Notes: generated by a model not told the origin, from the sequence alone. Shown: positions 8,286 to 17,797, counted from the first letter of the stretch. The stretch is 64,000 bases of DNA from Propionispora hippei DSM 15287 (GCF_900141835.1 NZ_FQZD01000005.1:124001-188000), one strand, 5' to 3'. Numbers and translations are program-made.

Positions 8286-9581
8286 TTAGGACAAAAGGCT
8301 CCGCTTAAGCATCTCCTGTTCCGTACTGATTAGCCGGATGCAGAGTGTGAGAAGTTCCATGGCCTGCTTTAATTCCGGCAAAGGGGGCAGGGTGGGGGCC
8401 AGACGGATGTTTTTATCCTCCGGGTCCCGGCCGTAGGGATAAGTTGAACCGGCGGCCGTCAATACGACCCCGGCCTCTGCCGCTTTGGCCACTACCTTTT
8501 TAGCGCAGCCGGGCAAGGTATTTAAACTGATGAAGTAGCCGCCGAACGGTTGGCTCCAACTGGCCAGTCCGGAATCTTTCAGTGTCCGGTCGAGCAGGGA
8601 CAGCACGGCGTCAAATTTAGGCTTGATGATGGCAGCATGTTTGCGCATTTGCGTTTCAATACCTGTCAGATCCTTAAAAAAGCGAATATGCCGCAGTTGA
8701 TTTAGCTTATCGGGTCCAATAGTTTGCTGTAGCATCTGTTTTTTCAGCCAGGTAATATTTGTCTTGCTGGCGCCTACCATGGCAATACCGGCACCGGGGA
8801 AGCTAACCTTGGAAGTGGAACTGAACATAAAGGCACGGTCCGGATGACCGGCCTGCTTACAGGCAGTGAGCAAATTTAATAAACGATCCGGCGTTTCCGT
8901 CAGATGATGAACAGTGTAAGCGTTATCCCAAAAAATGCAAAAATCCGGGGCTTTGGCCGGCATAGCCGCCAGACGGTTTACGACCGTGTCGGAATAGGTA
9001 ATGCCGGTTGGATTGCTGTACTTGGGCACGCACCAAATACCCTTAATAGCGGCGTCTTGCGCCACCAGCTTTTCTATCTGGTCCATATCCGGACCCTCCG
9101 GTGTGTACCGGACAGGTATCATCTCAATCCCCAGGTATTCACAAATGCCGAAGTGACGGTCATAGCCGGGACTGGGACAGAGAAACTTTACCGAAGGAAG
9201 TGCTTTCCAGGGTTCTGGGCTGCTGGGAATACCGTGCAGCAAGGCACGGACAATCAAATCATGCATGAGCGCCAGACTGGAGTTACCGTGAACAATAATT
9301 TCATCTGAGCTTACCTCTAAGATCTGGGCACACAGTTCTTTTGCTTCCGGGATACCGTCGACCCCACCGTAGTTGCGGCAGTCAACGCCATCGGCCGATC
9401 TATAGTCGGTCCGGTCAAGGCAATCCAGCAGCCCCAGCGACAGGTCGAGCTGTTCGCTGCAGGGTTTGCCACGGGACATGTCCAGTTTAAGTTTTTTTGC
9501 TTTAAATTCATCATATTGGCGGGACAATGCGGCATACTGCTGCTGCAGGCCTGAATCAGCCATTGTTTCCAATTCAGTCAT
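8286..9581 (-). CDS. PLP-dependent aminotransferase (MocR/AspC4-like class I subgroup)
   Basis: This 431-residue fold-type I aminotransferase has the PLP Schiff-base Lys258 in STSKVSFPGAG. The opening motif MSRGKP and the GNSSLALMHD segment match the family annotated as aspartate or alanine-glyoxylate aminotransferase (PF12897-type). It would exchange amino groups between an amino acid and a 2-oxo acid in the cytoplasm. The ATG at 9579-9581 lies 12 nt after AAGGAG; an upstream in-frame ATG at 9612-9614 lacks a ribosome-binding site. Substrate preference (aspartate, alanine or aromatic) cannot be settled here. It appears monocistronic. Confidence 0.85.
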   Translation of the reverse strand: MTELETMADSGLQQQYAALSRQYDEFKAKKLKLDMSRGKPCSEQLDLSLGLLDCLDRTDYRSADGVDCRNYGGVDGIPEAKELCAQILEVSSDEIIVHGNSSLALMHDLIVRALLHGIPSSPEPWKALPSVKFLCPSPGYDRHFGICEYLGIEMIPVRYTPEGPDMDQIEKLVAQDAAIKGIWCVPKYSNPTGITYSDTVVNRLAAMPAKAPDFCIFWDNAYTVHHLTETPDRLLNLLTACKQAGHPDRAFMFSSTSKVSFPGAGIAMVGASKTNITWLKKQMLQQTIGPDKLNQLRHIRFFKDLTGIETQMRKHAAIIKPKFDAVLSLLDRTLKDSGLASWSQPFGGYFISLNTLPGCAKKVVAKAAEAGVVLTAAGSTYPYGRDPEDKNIRLAPTLPPLPELKQAMELLTLCIRLISTEQEMLKRSLLS

Positions 9582-9695
9582 TTTTACATCGCGCTCCTTT
9601 TTATTCTTCTTCATTATACGCGACTAACTTAAACTCAGGCAACAGGTACAGCTAAAAAATCTCATGTATCTTGTATTCTGCACACAAAGGGGGCA

Positions 9696-10631
9696 TTATG
9701 TAAAATCCCCACCTGTGGTCGATGTTTTTTTCTGGCCGGCCAGCAAAAGAATGCTGCATACAACCAGTAAACTTCCCAGCCACTGCTGGTAAGTCATTGC
9801 TTCGCCCAAAAACAATACGGCCAGCAGCAGCGCAGTGAGGGGAAGCAGGCCGGAAAGTGCCGCGGTGGTATAAGCATCACAGTATTTTACTCCCTCATAG
9901 AAGCAGACAAAGGACAAAGCGGTTATAACCAGTCCATACCAGAGCAAGGCGCCCCATTCTTGCCAGCCGATGGACCATAGCGCTTCAAGCGAGTTTTCCC
10001 ATAACGCCGGGATTAGGCAGAGCATGCCGGCGGCAACAGCGACCAGCATAGTTTGAACGAGCGGATGGAATGGCAATTGAGCTGATTCATCTATTCTTCT
10101 TTGTTTGCGGGAAATAACGTTAAAGACCGATTCACAGGCGGCTGCCCCCAGCACGAAAAGATTACCGGTCAGGTGCTGCCAGACCCGGGCTGCATTTGTC
10201 AGGTGATGGTTCTGCAATAAAATAATTCCCGTTACCGTACAAAAAATGCCCAGCACCGTTTTAGCCGATAGTGGCTCGCGGAGGAAAAACCAGGCCAGTA
10301 ATGCGGTGATGGCCGGTGCGGCTCCTGTCAGGATTCCTGCTTCTGCCGTGCTGGTCAAAGGAAGACCGGTAAGTAAAAGGATGCGGAACAAAAAGATGCC
10401 AAACAGAGCCTGGCAAAAGAGGGCTGTCCAGTCTGGTTTTTGCAAACGGCGGATTGTATGGAGGGTTTTGGCCGCGAAAAAGGGAAATAAACAAAGCAGC
10501 ATGAGGCTTAGACCGGCTATTGTTATGGCAAAGCTATCCAATGCTTTGGTAAGACTGCGGCCGGTGACAACCGAAGTGCCGGCCAGGGAAAAAGCCAGCA
10601 TTAGATAGATATGTCCTTTATGGAGTTTCAT
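9696..10631 (-). CDS. EamA/DMT-family membrane exporter
   Basis: This 311-residue protein has ten hydrophobic segments in two five-helix repeats (the second begins near residue 150), the layout of EamA drug/metabolite transporters. Members export amino acids, purines or other metabolites, and the substrate here is unknown. The ATG at 10629-10631 sits 6 nt after TGAGGA and is preferred to the one 6 nt upstream. The gene is divergent from the MocR regulator at 10769, which very probably controls it; this arrangement often marks amine- or amino-acid-linked efflux. Confidence 0.85.
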   Translation of the reverse strand: MKLHKGHIYLMLAFSLAGTSVVTGRSLTKALDSFAITIAGLSLMLLCLFPFFAAKTLHTIRRLQKPDWTALFCQALFGIFLFRILLLTGLPLTSTAEAGILTGAAPAITALLAWFFLREPLSAKTVLGIFCTVTGIILLQNHHLTNAARVWQHLTGNLFVLGAAACESVFNVISRKQRRIDESAQLPFHPLVQTMLVAVAAGMLCLIPALWENSLEALWSIGWQEWGALLWYGLVITALSFVCFYEGVKYCDAYTTAALSGLLPLTALLLAVLFLGEAMTYQQWLGSLLVVCSILLLAGQKKTSTTGGDFT

Positions 10632-10685
10632 TGGCATTCCTCACTTTTTATTAAATCATTGTTTGCAGGGAAATAATTTTTGTTA

Positions 10686-10694
10686 TGTTATAAT
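10686..10694 (+). promoter_or_regulatory. Extended -10 promoter of the MocR gene
   Basis: TGTTATAAT (10686-10694) fits an extended -10 element (TGnTATAAT). No good -35 is present at the normal spacing, which is usual for extended -10 promoters. It lies 74 nt before the MocR start. Confidence 0.45.
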
Positions 10695-10768
10695 GATAAT
10701 GAAATGACGGCAGTGGAGTAAGAGCCAGTTGACGGGCAAAGCGAACGGGCCAGTTGGTGAGGGGTTAT

Positions 10769-12187
10769 ATGTGGAAAATACAGTGGCAGGATAAAAAAGA
10801 ATTAAGTTTGGCGCGGCAGATATTTCTTTCCTTGCGGGAACGTATCCTCGCAGGCCAATTGGCGGCAGGGGAAAGGATGCCTTCAACACGGGAACTGGCC
10901 GGCAGTTTGGGTGTTTCGCGCAATACTGTCTGTGAAGCCTATGATATGTTGTTGGCTGAGGGCTTTACCGTCAGCCGGCAAGGAGCTCCGACCCGGATTG
11001 CCCGGGATGTTTGCCTGGACTATAGATCGGCCGGTGTGGCGACTGCACCGGTGAAGCCGGAAGCAGACCGTCTGTTGTGGGACTTTGCAACAGGGCGGCC
11101 GGATGTAACTTTATTTCCCTGGAAGCTCTGGAGCAAAATGCTGGGGGAAGCCGCCTGTCAATTATCGCCCGGACAATGGGGGTATAGCAGCCCAAAGGGA
11201 TACGAGCTGCTGTGCGGGGAGATTGCCCGCTGGCTGTTGCGCAGCAGAGGGATGCTGGTAGAACCGGCCGACGTTTTTATTACGGCCGGCGCGACGCAGG
11301 CTTTCTATCTGCTGGCTGGTTTGCTGCACAAGACTGGGGCGCCTTTTGTGCTGGAGAGTCCATCTCATCCGGCTATGTATACGGTTATTACCGATCGGGG
11401 GTATCCGGTTCAATGGCTGGAGGTGGATGAGCAGGGCGCAATGATTGATACGCTGACGGAAAGCGCTGTTTCGGCCGTATATGTAACGCCGTCACATCAG
11501 TTTCCCTTGGGCGGCATTTTACCGGCCGGCCGCCGTGCCGCCCTGATTCGACTGGCCCGGGATAATGATTTTTATATTATTGAAGATGATTACGACGGAG
11601 AGTTTCGTTATGCCGGTCCGGCAATCAGTCCGCTATATTCTTTGGATGCTTCTCACGTGATTTATGTCGGGACCTTCAGCAAAACACTGTTTCCGGCGTT
11701 AAGGCTGGGGTTTGTCATACTGCCGAAACCATTACAGGAAAAATGGCGGCACTATCGAAAATATATGGATGTGCAAAATCCTGTGCTGGAGCAGGCCGCC
11801 CTGACGGCGTTCCTTCGCACCAGGGCCATGGATAAACATATCCGCCGGATGCGGCGATGCTACGGGGAAAAACGGAGCTGTTTTTTGCAGGCCGTTCAAA
11901 AACATTTCGCAGATTCGGTCTGCCCCTGGGGTGATGCGTCGGGATTGCATGTGGCGCTTCAGTTTCCGGGAGCAGAGTTTGGTGAGCGATTTGTGGAGGA
12001 AAGTCGTGCCGCCGGACTGGGTATCCGACCGGTGAACCGGCTGTGTCCTTCACTGCATAAACAGCACCGGGATAAGCTGCTTCTGGGGTACGGTCATTTG
12101 AATGCCGGGAAAATTCAGGAGGGCATGAGTGTTTTGCGCCGATTAATGGAAAGAGGAGACTATGGTTATGTCACAAGAGGAAGCTAA
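10769..12187 (+). CDS. MocR/PdxR-family regulator (GntR HTH fused to aminotransferase domain)
   Basis: This 472-residue protein has a GntR-type winged helix at about 10-80, with the typical MPSTRELAGSLGVSRNTV stretch. A class-I aminotransferase-fold domain follows from about 105, with PLP Lys305 in TFSKTLFPALRLG. MocR proteins bind PLP or PLP-amine adducts and act as activators or repressors, usually of a neighbouring gene; enzyme activity is rarely needed. The ATG at 10769 follows GAGGGGTT. The divergent EamA exporter is the likely target. The last 20 nt overlap recQ, so the helicase may be made from the same transcript. Confidence 0.9.
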   Translation: MWKIQWQDKKELSLARQIFLSLRERILAGQLAAGERMPSTRELAGSLGVSRNTVCEAYDMLLAEGFTVSRQGAPTRIARDVCLDYRSAGVATAPVKPEADRLLWDFATGRPDVTLFPWKLWSKMLGEAACQLSPGQWGYSSPKGYELLCGEIARWLLRSRGMLVEPADVFITAGATQAFYLLAGLLHKTGAPFVLESPSHPAMYTVITDRGYPVQWLEVDEQGAMIDTLTESAVSAVYVTPSHQFPLGGILPAGRRAALIRLARDNDFYIIEDDYDGEFRYAGPAISPLYSLDASHVIYVGTFSKTLFPALRLGFVILPKPLQEKWRHYRKYMDVQNPVLEQAALTAFLRTRAMDKHIRRMRRCYGEKRSCFLQAVQKHFADSVCPWGDASGLHVALQFPGAEFGERFVEESRAAGLGIRPVNRLCPSLHKQHRDKLLLGYGHLNAGKIQEGMSVLRRLMERGDYGYVTRGS

Positions 12188-14378
12188 TTCACAGGGAAAC
12201 AGAAGAACTGTTCCAGAGAATTTGAATAGAGTAGGGTTAGCTGAAGCGCGGCAGCTTCTGCGGACCTATTACGGTTATACCGATTTCCGGCCGGGTCAGG
12301 CGGAAATTATCGGCAGTCTGCTGCAACGGCAGGATACGGTGGCCATTATGCCGACAGGAGCAGGCAAGTCCCTTTGCTTCCAAATTCCGGCCTTGCTGTT
12401 GCCGGGAATTACCCTGGTCATATCGCCGTTAATTTCGTTAATGAAGGATCAGGTGGATACGCTCTCGTCACTCGGTATTTCCGCCGCCTTTATCAATAGC
12501 TCGTTAACGGCTGCCGAAGTGGAAGCAAGAATAGCGGCCGCACAAGCTGGTAAATACAAGCTGCTATACGTCGCGCCGGAACGGTTGGAATCCGATTTAT
12601 TTCAACAGGCGGTTCAGCGGTTGGATGTTTCACTGGTAGCCGTTGACGAGGCTCATTGTGTTTCCCAGTGGGGGCATGATTTCCGGCCAAGCTATCGCTT
12701 TATCCGCACCTTCATTACCCGCCTGAAAAAGCGGCCGGTCATCGGCGCTTTTACGGCGACCGCCACCGATCAGGTGCGGCAGGATATTATTGGACTGATG
12801 GGACTTAGCCGGCCTATATTATATTTTAGCGGTTTTGACCGCCCCAATTTATCATTTTCGGTGCTCAGGGGTGAAAACAAGCAAAACTTCATTTTGAAGT
12901 ATTTGGCCAACAATGAAGGCCGGTCGGGAATTATTTATGCGGCGACCCGCAATGAAGTGGACAACCTATATGAACTGCTTATTGCCCAAGGCTATCAGGC
13001 CGGCCGGTATCATGCCGGTTTGACGGATGAGGAGCGGAAGCAGAGTCAGGAGCGGTTTATCCGTGACGATATTCGCATTATGGTGGCAACCAATGCCTTT
13101 GGCATGGGCATCGACAAACCGGATGTACGCTATGTTATTCATTTTAATATGCCAAAGAATATGGAGTCCTACTATCAGGAGGCCGGCCGGGCCGGCCGGG
13201 ATGGTGAGCCGGCCGAGTGTTTGCTGCTTTTCGGCCCTCAAGACCCGTTGCTGCAAAAATTCCTCATTGATCAGTCGGTCGCGGAGGAAGAGCGAAAGAG
13301 CAGTGAGTTTGGCAAACTGCAGGCCATGGTTGATTATTGCCACACACCTGCCTGCCTTCGCAGCTATATTCTGTCATACTTCGGCGATACCGCCGCGCAG
13401 TTGGAATGCGGTAACTGCGGCAATTGCAACAATGATGAAGAATTAACCAATATTACGGTCGAAGCGCAGAAAATATTTTCCTGCGTCCTGCGGGTCAAGG
13501 AACGGTACGGCATTGCTTTTATCGCCGATGTACTGAAGGGTGCGAAAAATCAAAAGGTATTACAACAAAACTGCCATACCCTTTCGGTGTATGGTATTAT
13601 GAAGGATCGTTCGCTGCAGAGTATTAAGGATTTGATTAATCGGCTGGTTGCCACTGAATATCTGGCCTTGACAGAGAGCCAGTATCCGGTGGTGCGCATG
13701 ACCGGCAAAGGGGTGGCGGTGCTGCAGAAGAAGGAAGAGGTCTGGCAGAAGGTGCCACGGCAGCGTCAGCGTCAGGAAACGGACAACTCTCTGTTTGCCC
13801 TGTTGCGCAAGCTGCGTAAGGACATTGCCGATCGGGCTCAGGTTCCCCCCTATGTTATTTTCGCCGATACTACTTTAAGAGAAATGAGTGAAACCTATCC
13901 CCTGGATGCTGCGGCGCTGCGGGCAGTTAAGGGAGTGGGCGAGACAAAGCTGGCGCGGTATGGCGAGGAATTTCTGCAGGTCATCCGGGAATACGTCGCC
14001 GAGCATCGGCCGGTCGTGCCTGAGGCTGTACCTGTTGCCTTTGATGCGGATGAGGAGCAGGATAAAGATAAAGCGAATGAGGAACGTCCCAGCCATGAAG
14101 TGACGCTGCAGTTATATCGGGAAGGGCTTGCGCCGGAGGAGATTGCCCGGCAGCGTGACCTGAAGCTTATCACTGTTCAGGAGCATCTGTTCCGCTGCAG
14201 TCAGGAAGGGCATGTACTGGATTGGTCGCGTCTGATACCTCAGGAACAGGAAGCCTTGATTTTGGAAAAAATCGGGGAATTAGGGGCGGGAAAGCTAAAA
14301 CCGTTGAAGGAAGCCCTGCCGGAGAATATTGAATACGGGACCATCAAGGCGGTAATCTATAAATATAAACAGGCGTAA
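12168..14378 (+). CDS. recQ: ATP-dependent DNA helicase RecQ
   Basis: This 736-residue 3'-5' helicase has Walker A PTGAGKS near 62-68 and a DEAH box (VDEAHC) near 160. The second RecA domain contains the QEAGRAGRDG motif, and four zinc-binding cysteines (DYCHTPACLR, ECGNCGNC) lie near 390-425. A winged helix and an HRDC domain (about 540-610) follow, then a charged linker. The final 100 residues resemble the HTH_40 domain seen at the C-terminus of some Firmicute RecQ proteins. RecQ unwinds recombination and replication intermediates. The ATG at 12168 is 9 nt after AGGAG; the ATG at 12162 is only 3 nt away. It overlaps the MocR gene by 20 nt, an unusual pairing. Confidence 0.95.
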   Translation: MSQEEANSQGNRRTVPENLNRVGLAEARQLLRTYYGYTDFRPGQAEIIGSLLQRQDTVAIMPTGAGKSLCFQIPALLLPGITLVISPLISLMKDQVDTLSSLGISAAFINSSLTAAEVEARIAAAQAGKYKLLYVAPERLESDLFQQAVQRLDVSLVAVDEAHCVSQWGHDFRPSYRFIRTFITRLKKRPVIGAFTATATDQVRQDIIGLMGLSRPILYFSGFDRPNLSFSVLRGENKQNFILKYLANNEGRSGIIYAATRNEVDNLYELLIAQGYQAGRYHAGLTDEERKQSQERFIRDDIRIMVATNAFGMGIDKPDVRYVIHFNMPKNMESYYQEAGRAGRDGEPAECLLLFGPQDPLLQKFLIDQSVAEEERKSSEFGKLQAMVDYCHTPACLRSYILSYFGDTAAQLECGNCGNCNNDEELTNITVEAQKIFSCVLRVKERYGIAFIADVLKGAKNQKVLQQNCHTLSVYGIMKDRSLQSIKDLINRLVATEYLALTESQYPVVRMTGKGVAVLQKKEEVWQKVPRQRQRQETDNSLFALLRKLRKDIADRAQVPPYVIFADTTLREMSETYPLDAAALRAVKGVGETKLARYGEEFLQVIREYVAEHRPVVPEAVPVAFDADEEQDKDKANEERPSHEVTLQLYREGLAPEEIARQRDLKLITVQEHLFRCSQEGHVLDWSRLIPQEQEALILEKIGELGAGKLKPLKEALPENIEYGTIKAVIYKYKQA

Positions 14379-14383
14379 GTAAG

Positions 14384-14425
14384 ACGCCCCCAGGCTGTTG
14401 AATAGCAACAGCCTGGGGGCGTTCG
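14384..14425 (+). terminator. Terminator hairpin after recQ
   Basis: A 17-bp perfect GC-rich stem (14384-14400 with 14406-14422) has a 5-nt loop. The U-tract is short and interrupted (GTTCGTTA), so efficiency is uncertain. Confidence 0.65.
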
Positions 14426-14498
14426 TTATAGCCTTCCGGCTAGGGCTTTTACGGGGACTTAGCCGTGTTGATTCTGCCGGAAATATGCGGCAGACAGG

Positions 14499-15386
14499 TT
14501 AATATTCCAGCAGTGCTTGCGTTTCCAGCCAGGTACGGACGCCGGCGATTACTTTTTTGGCGGCCGGCGATATGGCGGTAAGTGAGGGGGCGGCAATGCC
14601 GATGGTACGAAAATGAGGTTTTTCCAGTTCCAGCGTATGCAGGCCATCGGCCAGGCGGAACAGTACCATTTCCGGCAATATGCTGATGCCTAGGCCGCTT
14701 TGCACCATGGCGATAATCGTCCGGTCTTCGGCTACCTCAAATTTGACTTTAGGAACAATTTTGTTTTTTTGCAGCAGCCGCCGGACATCATCGTCTTTGC
14801 CCCAGGCCGGCATAATAAACGGTTCGTTTTTTATTTCGGCAAAGGTAATGAAGGGCTTTTTACCCAGCGGGTGACCGAGCGGGAGAATGCAGAGCATCCG
14901 GTCACGGTTCAGCGGCATGATTTCGAAGGCTTTGGAGGAAGGTGCGGAAATAAAGCCAAAATCCACCGAACCGTTGGCAATCCAGCGATCAATGTCGTCG
15001 TAATCGCCTTCCAGCAGTTTTAATTCGATAGAAGGATGCTGACGTTGAAATTCCTGCAGGATGGGAGGGAGCCACTGAGTGGAAACACTGGCGAATGATC
15101 CAATCCGCACCGTGCCGGTTTCCAGGCCGTTAATTGCGGCTACTTCCTGTTTCAGCCGTTCATTCGCCTGCAAAATATCCCGGACATACCGCAGCAGCCG
15201 TTCGCCGTTGCTGGTTAGCCGGATACCCGCACGATCCCGGATGAGCAGTAAAAAACCAAACTCCGCCTCCAGGCTGGCGATGGCGTGGCTGACGCCGGAC
15301 TGGGTCAGATTGAGCGCTTCCGCTGTTTTGGTAAGACTGCCAAGTTCTACTGTATTCAGAAACACTTGGTATTTGGTAATCGACAT
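14499..15386 (-). CDS. LysR-family transcriptional regulator
   Basis: This 295-residue protein has an N-terminal winged HTH (residues 1-60, with SLTKTAEALNLTQSGVSHAI) and a two-lobed effector domain from about 85. LysR proteins usually regulate the divergent gene and respond to a small co-inducer. The ATG at 15384-15386 follows GAGGTGA at normal distance and is preferred to an upstream in-frame ATG. The divergent gene is an EamA exporter (15514), the probable target. The effector is unknown. Confidence 0.9.
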   Translation of the reverse strand: MSITKYQVFLNTVELGSLTKTAEALNLTQSGVSHAIASLEAEFGFLLLIRDRAGIRLTSNGERLLRYVRDILQANERLKQEVAAINGLETGTVRIGSFASVSTQWLPPILQEFQRQHPSIELKLLEGDYDDIDRWIANGSVDFGFISAPSSKAFEIMPLNRDRMLCILPLGHPLGKKPFITFAEIKNEPFIMPAWGKDDDVRRLLQKNKIVPKVKFEVAEDRTIIAMVQSGLGISILPEMVLFRLADGLHTLELEKPHFRTIGIAAPSLTAISPAAKKVIAGVRTWLETQALLEY

Positions 15387-15513
15387 AACGGTCACCTCAT
15401 TATTTTTTTTCATTTATCATATTATAAAGATTCTCTTTTCTAATGATAAGTATATACGTATACTAGGAAATAGGCAATCTTTGCTAGCTAAAAGAATGTG
15501 GGGAAATGTCGAT

Positions 15514-16413
15514 ATGACTGCACAGCGAAAAGCGGATCTGTTACTGGTGCTGGTAACTTTATGTTGGGGATCATCCTATTTGTTTATGAAGCTGGGATTA
15601 GCTTCTTTACAGGAATTTAATCTGATCGGGCTGCGTTTTGGCATCGCTTTCGTGGTGGCGGCGGTAATCTTTAACCGCCGGCTGCGCAATCTGGACCGTA
15701 AAGTTCTTAAGGCCTCGCTATTTTTGGGGTCGTTGTTGTTTGCCTGCTTTGTGGCAATTGTATTTGGCGTAAAACATACAACTACCGCTAATGCCGGTTT
15801 CTTAATCAGCCTATCAGTTATTTTCGTACCGGTTTTTTCGGCGGTACTGTTGAAAAAAGCGCCACAGCGCAAGGTATGGTGCGGAGCGCTGGCGGCATTA
15901 ACCGGCATCGGTCTGCTTACGCTGCAGAGCCGGTTGAGCATCAATGCCGGTGACGGCTGGTGTATTGCCGGCGCGGCCTTGTATGGGGCTTATATTATTG
16001 TGACAGGCATATTGACTCAAAAGGTGGATTCGATTACGCTGGGCGTATTGCAGCTTGGCGTTGCCGGCGGCTGGGGATTTGCCGTATCGGCTTTAACCGA
16101 GACACCCAAGCTGCCGGCAACACTGGAGAACTGGCTGTTTGTGCTTGGTCTGAGCCTGTTATGCAGCGCTTTTGGCTTTATTGGTCAGACGGCGGCCCAA
16201 CGGTATACAACAGCCGCTCACACAGGATTGATTTTCTCGCTGGAGCCGATTTTTGCCGCCCTCTTTGCTTTTCTGTTTACCGGTGAGACATTGACGCTGC
16301 AGGGCTATTTTGGTGCCACCGTGGTTCTGGCTGGCGTGGTAAGCGTGGAACTGGACAGCAGTATGCTCAAAAATCTACTGTCGACCTCCCTGCATGCTGC
16401 AAGAAAATATTGA
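15514..16413 (+). CDS. EamA/DMT-family membrane exporter
   Basis: This 299-residue protein has ten predicted membrane helices and two EamA repeats. It begins MTAQRKADLLLVLVTLCWGS, the characteristic CWGSS of the family. The frame stays open far upstream across the LysR gene, but only the ATG at 15514 has a suitable GGGGAA element and gives a normal N-terminus. Export of an amino acid or metabolite under control of the divergent LysR is likely; the substrate is unknown. It ends at a strong hairpin shared with the convergent peptide operon. Confidence 0.85.
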   Translation: MTAQRKADLLLVLVTLCWGSSYLFMKLGLASLQEFNLIGLRFGIAFVVAAVIFNRRLRNLDRKVLKASLFLGSLLFACFVAIVFGVKHTTTANAGFLISLSVIFVPVFSAVLLKKAPQRKVWCGALAALTGIGLLTLQSRLSINAGDGWCIAGAALYGAYIIVTGILTQKVDSITLGVLQLGVAGGWGFAVSALTETPKLPATLENWLFVLGLSLLCSAFGFIGQTAAQRYTTAAHTGLIFSLEPIFAALFAFLFTGETLTLQGYFGATVVLAGVVSVELDSSMLKNLLSTSLHAARKY

Positions 16414-16431
16414 CCGGTTAGACTATGTCAT

Positions 16432-16488
16432 AAATAAACAATGCGTTGCTTCGCAAGCTATGGCGAAGCAACGCATTGTTTATTTTTA
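16432..16488. terminator. Bidirectional terminator between the EamA gene and the peptide operon
   Basis: A perfect 23-bp stem (16432-16454 with 16463-16485) and an 8-nt loop carry T-rich sequence at the right end and A-rich sequence at the left. It ends both the plus-strand exporter and the long minus-strand operon. Confidence 0.88.
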
Positions 16489-16556
16489 TATTTTTATTTA
16501 TAACAAATCGACAAAATTTTTTCGTTTACCGGAAAGAGCTGTTAGGGCTTTTGCTG

Positions 16557-17687
16557 TTAAAGACTGGTAGTTAGCAAATCAACCGCCGTCATGGCCATGG
16601 CCTTAGCGCCTACCAGCAGGCGTTCCTGCGCGTAGGGAGAGCCTGCTGCCAGGGCAAATTCCGGAGTATGGGCGGTTAATGGGCTGCCGATGACAATATC
16701 GGGATGAATGGTGGGCACGGCGTGGCTCACATTGCCTACATCGGTGGAGCCATCGGCATCCTGTGACTTAAGGCGCGTGACTGGTTCACCGAGCAGCATC
16801 ATGTTGTTCTGGTATAGCTGCAGTAGTTTGGGATGATTGAGCAGTTCTTTAAACAGCGGTTCATAGTGACAGGTTTCTACTGCCGTACCGGTTGCCAGGG
16901 CCACTCCCTGGGCAAGGCGCTGTACGGCCGGCAGGATAGTGGTTTCCAGATAGTACGAAGACAAGGCGCGGACGGTAAATTTGGCTTCCGCTTCAGCCGG
17001 GACGATATTGGGAGCGACACCGCCTTTGGTAATCATGCCGGCGATGATATTCTCCTGGGTAAAGGTATGCCGGAGCTGCTGCAAGCCCTGATAAAACATG
17101 ACCAGCGCATCAAGAGCATTACTGCCTTTATCGGTCTTGCTGGCTACGTGGGCCGACCGGCCGCGGAAGGTCACCTGCAGTGGATGAGAGGCATAGGAAG
17201 TACCGCCCAGATTGTTGGCATCTCCCGGGTGAACAATCAGCGCGGCTGTCAGTTCGTCAAAAACACCGTCATTTGCCATACTGACTTTGGCACCGCTGGT
17301 TTCTTCGGCTGGGCAGCCGATTAAACAGGAAACGGCTTGGTTACCGGCTACTTCGGCAAAAGCTGCCGCCGCGCCCCAACTCATGGCGGCGATTAAATTG
17401 TGACCACAGGCATGCCCCAAACCCGGCAGGGCGTCATACTCAGCTAAAAAAGCTATTTTAGGGCCGGAATGTCCTTTTTTGGCGATGAAAGCCGTCTCAT
17501 AGCCGCTAATTGCTTGTTGAACGGTAAAATTTCTCTGCCGGGCAGCCTCCATCAGGCGTTGAGCTGCCTGATGCTCCTGGCCGCCAAGCTCCGGATTCTG
17601 ATGCAGAAAGAGGCTGATGGCCTCCAATTCCGGCCGCATGGCATCAATGATGGCGATAACCTGTCTTTTTTTGGCGTGTGTATCCAT
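16557..17687 (-). CDS. M20 family amidohydrolase/peptidase (M20D, ACY1L2-like)
   Basis: This 376-residue metallohydrolase has the metal site ACGHNLIAAM near 95, CPAEETSGAK (general base and metal Glu pair) near 128, and the dimerisation-domain motif GRSAHVASK. Members hydrolyse N-acyl amino acids, aminobenzoyl-glutamate or dipeptides. It is the last gene of the peptide-import operon, 110 nt after the LD-carboxypeptidase, so a cytoplasmic peptide or acyl-amino-acid substrate from the imported pool is reasonable. GGAGGTGCCC precedes the start. The exact substrate cannot be read from sequence. Confidence 0.87.
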   Translation of the reverse strand: MDTHAKKRQVIAIIDAMRPELEAISLFLHQNPELGGQEHQAAQRLMEAARQRNFTVQQAISGYETAFIAKKGHSGPKIAFLAEYDALPGLGHACGHNLIAAMSWGAAAAFAEVAGNQAVSCLIGCPAEETSGAKVSMANDGVFDELTAALIVHPGDANNLGGTSYASHPLQVTFRGRSAHVASKTDKGSNALDALVMFYQGLQQLRHTFTQENIIAGMITKGGVAPNIVPAEAEAKFTVRALSSYYLETTILPAVQRLAQGVALATGTAVETCHYEPLFKELLNHPKLLQLYQNNMMLLGEPVTRLKSQDADGSTDVGNVSHAVPTIHPDIVIGSPLTAHTPEFALAAGSPYAQERLLVGAKAMAMTAVDLLTTSL

Positions 17688-17797
17688 TGGGCACCTCCAT
17701 TTCAGGGGTTTGATGAAAGTTCTGGGAGACCGCGGGTTTAGTGAGCCTGCCGGAAAAAGACCCGTCAGGATGTGCAGTGTGAATTAATCGCGGTTCG

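Noticed and set aside
10686-10702. Fur-like ATAATGATAATGA before the first MocR gene
   Set aside because: Only one half matches and it overlaps the probable -10 box; the resemblance is explained by A/T-rich promoter sequence.
15079-15513. In-frame N-terminal extension of the second EamA gene
   Set aside because: It is antisense to the LysR coding region and would put a basic, non-membrane segment of 145 residues before a normal EamA N-terminus; the ATG at 15514 is better.
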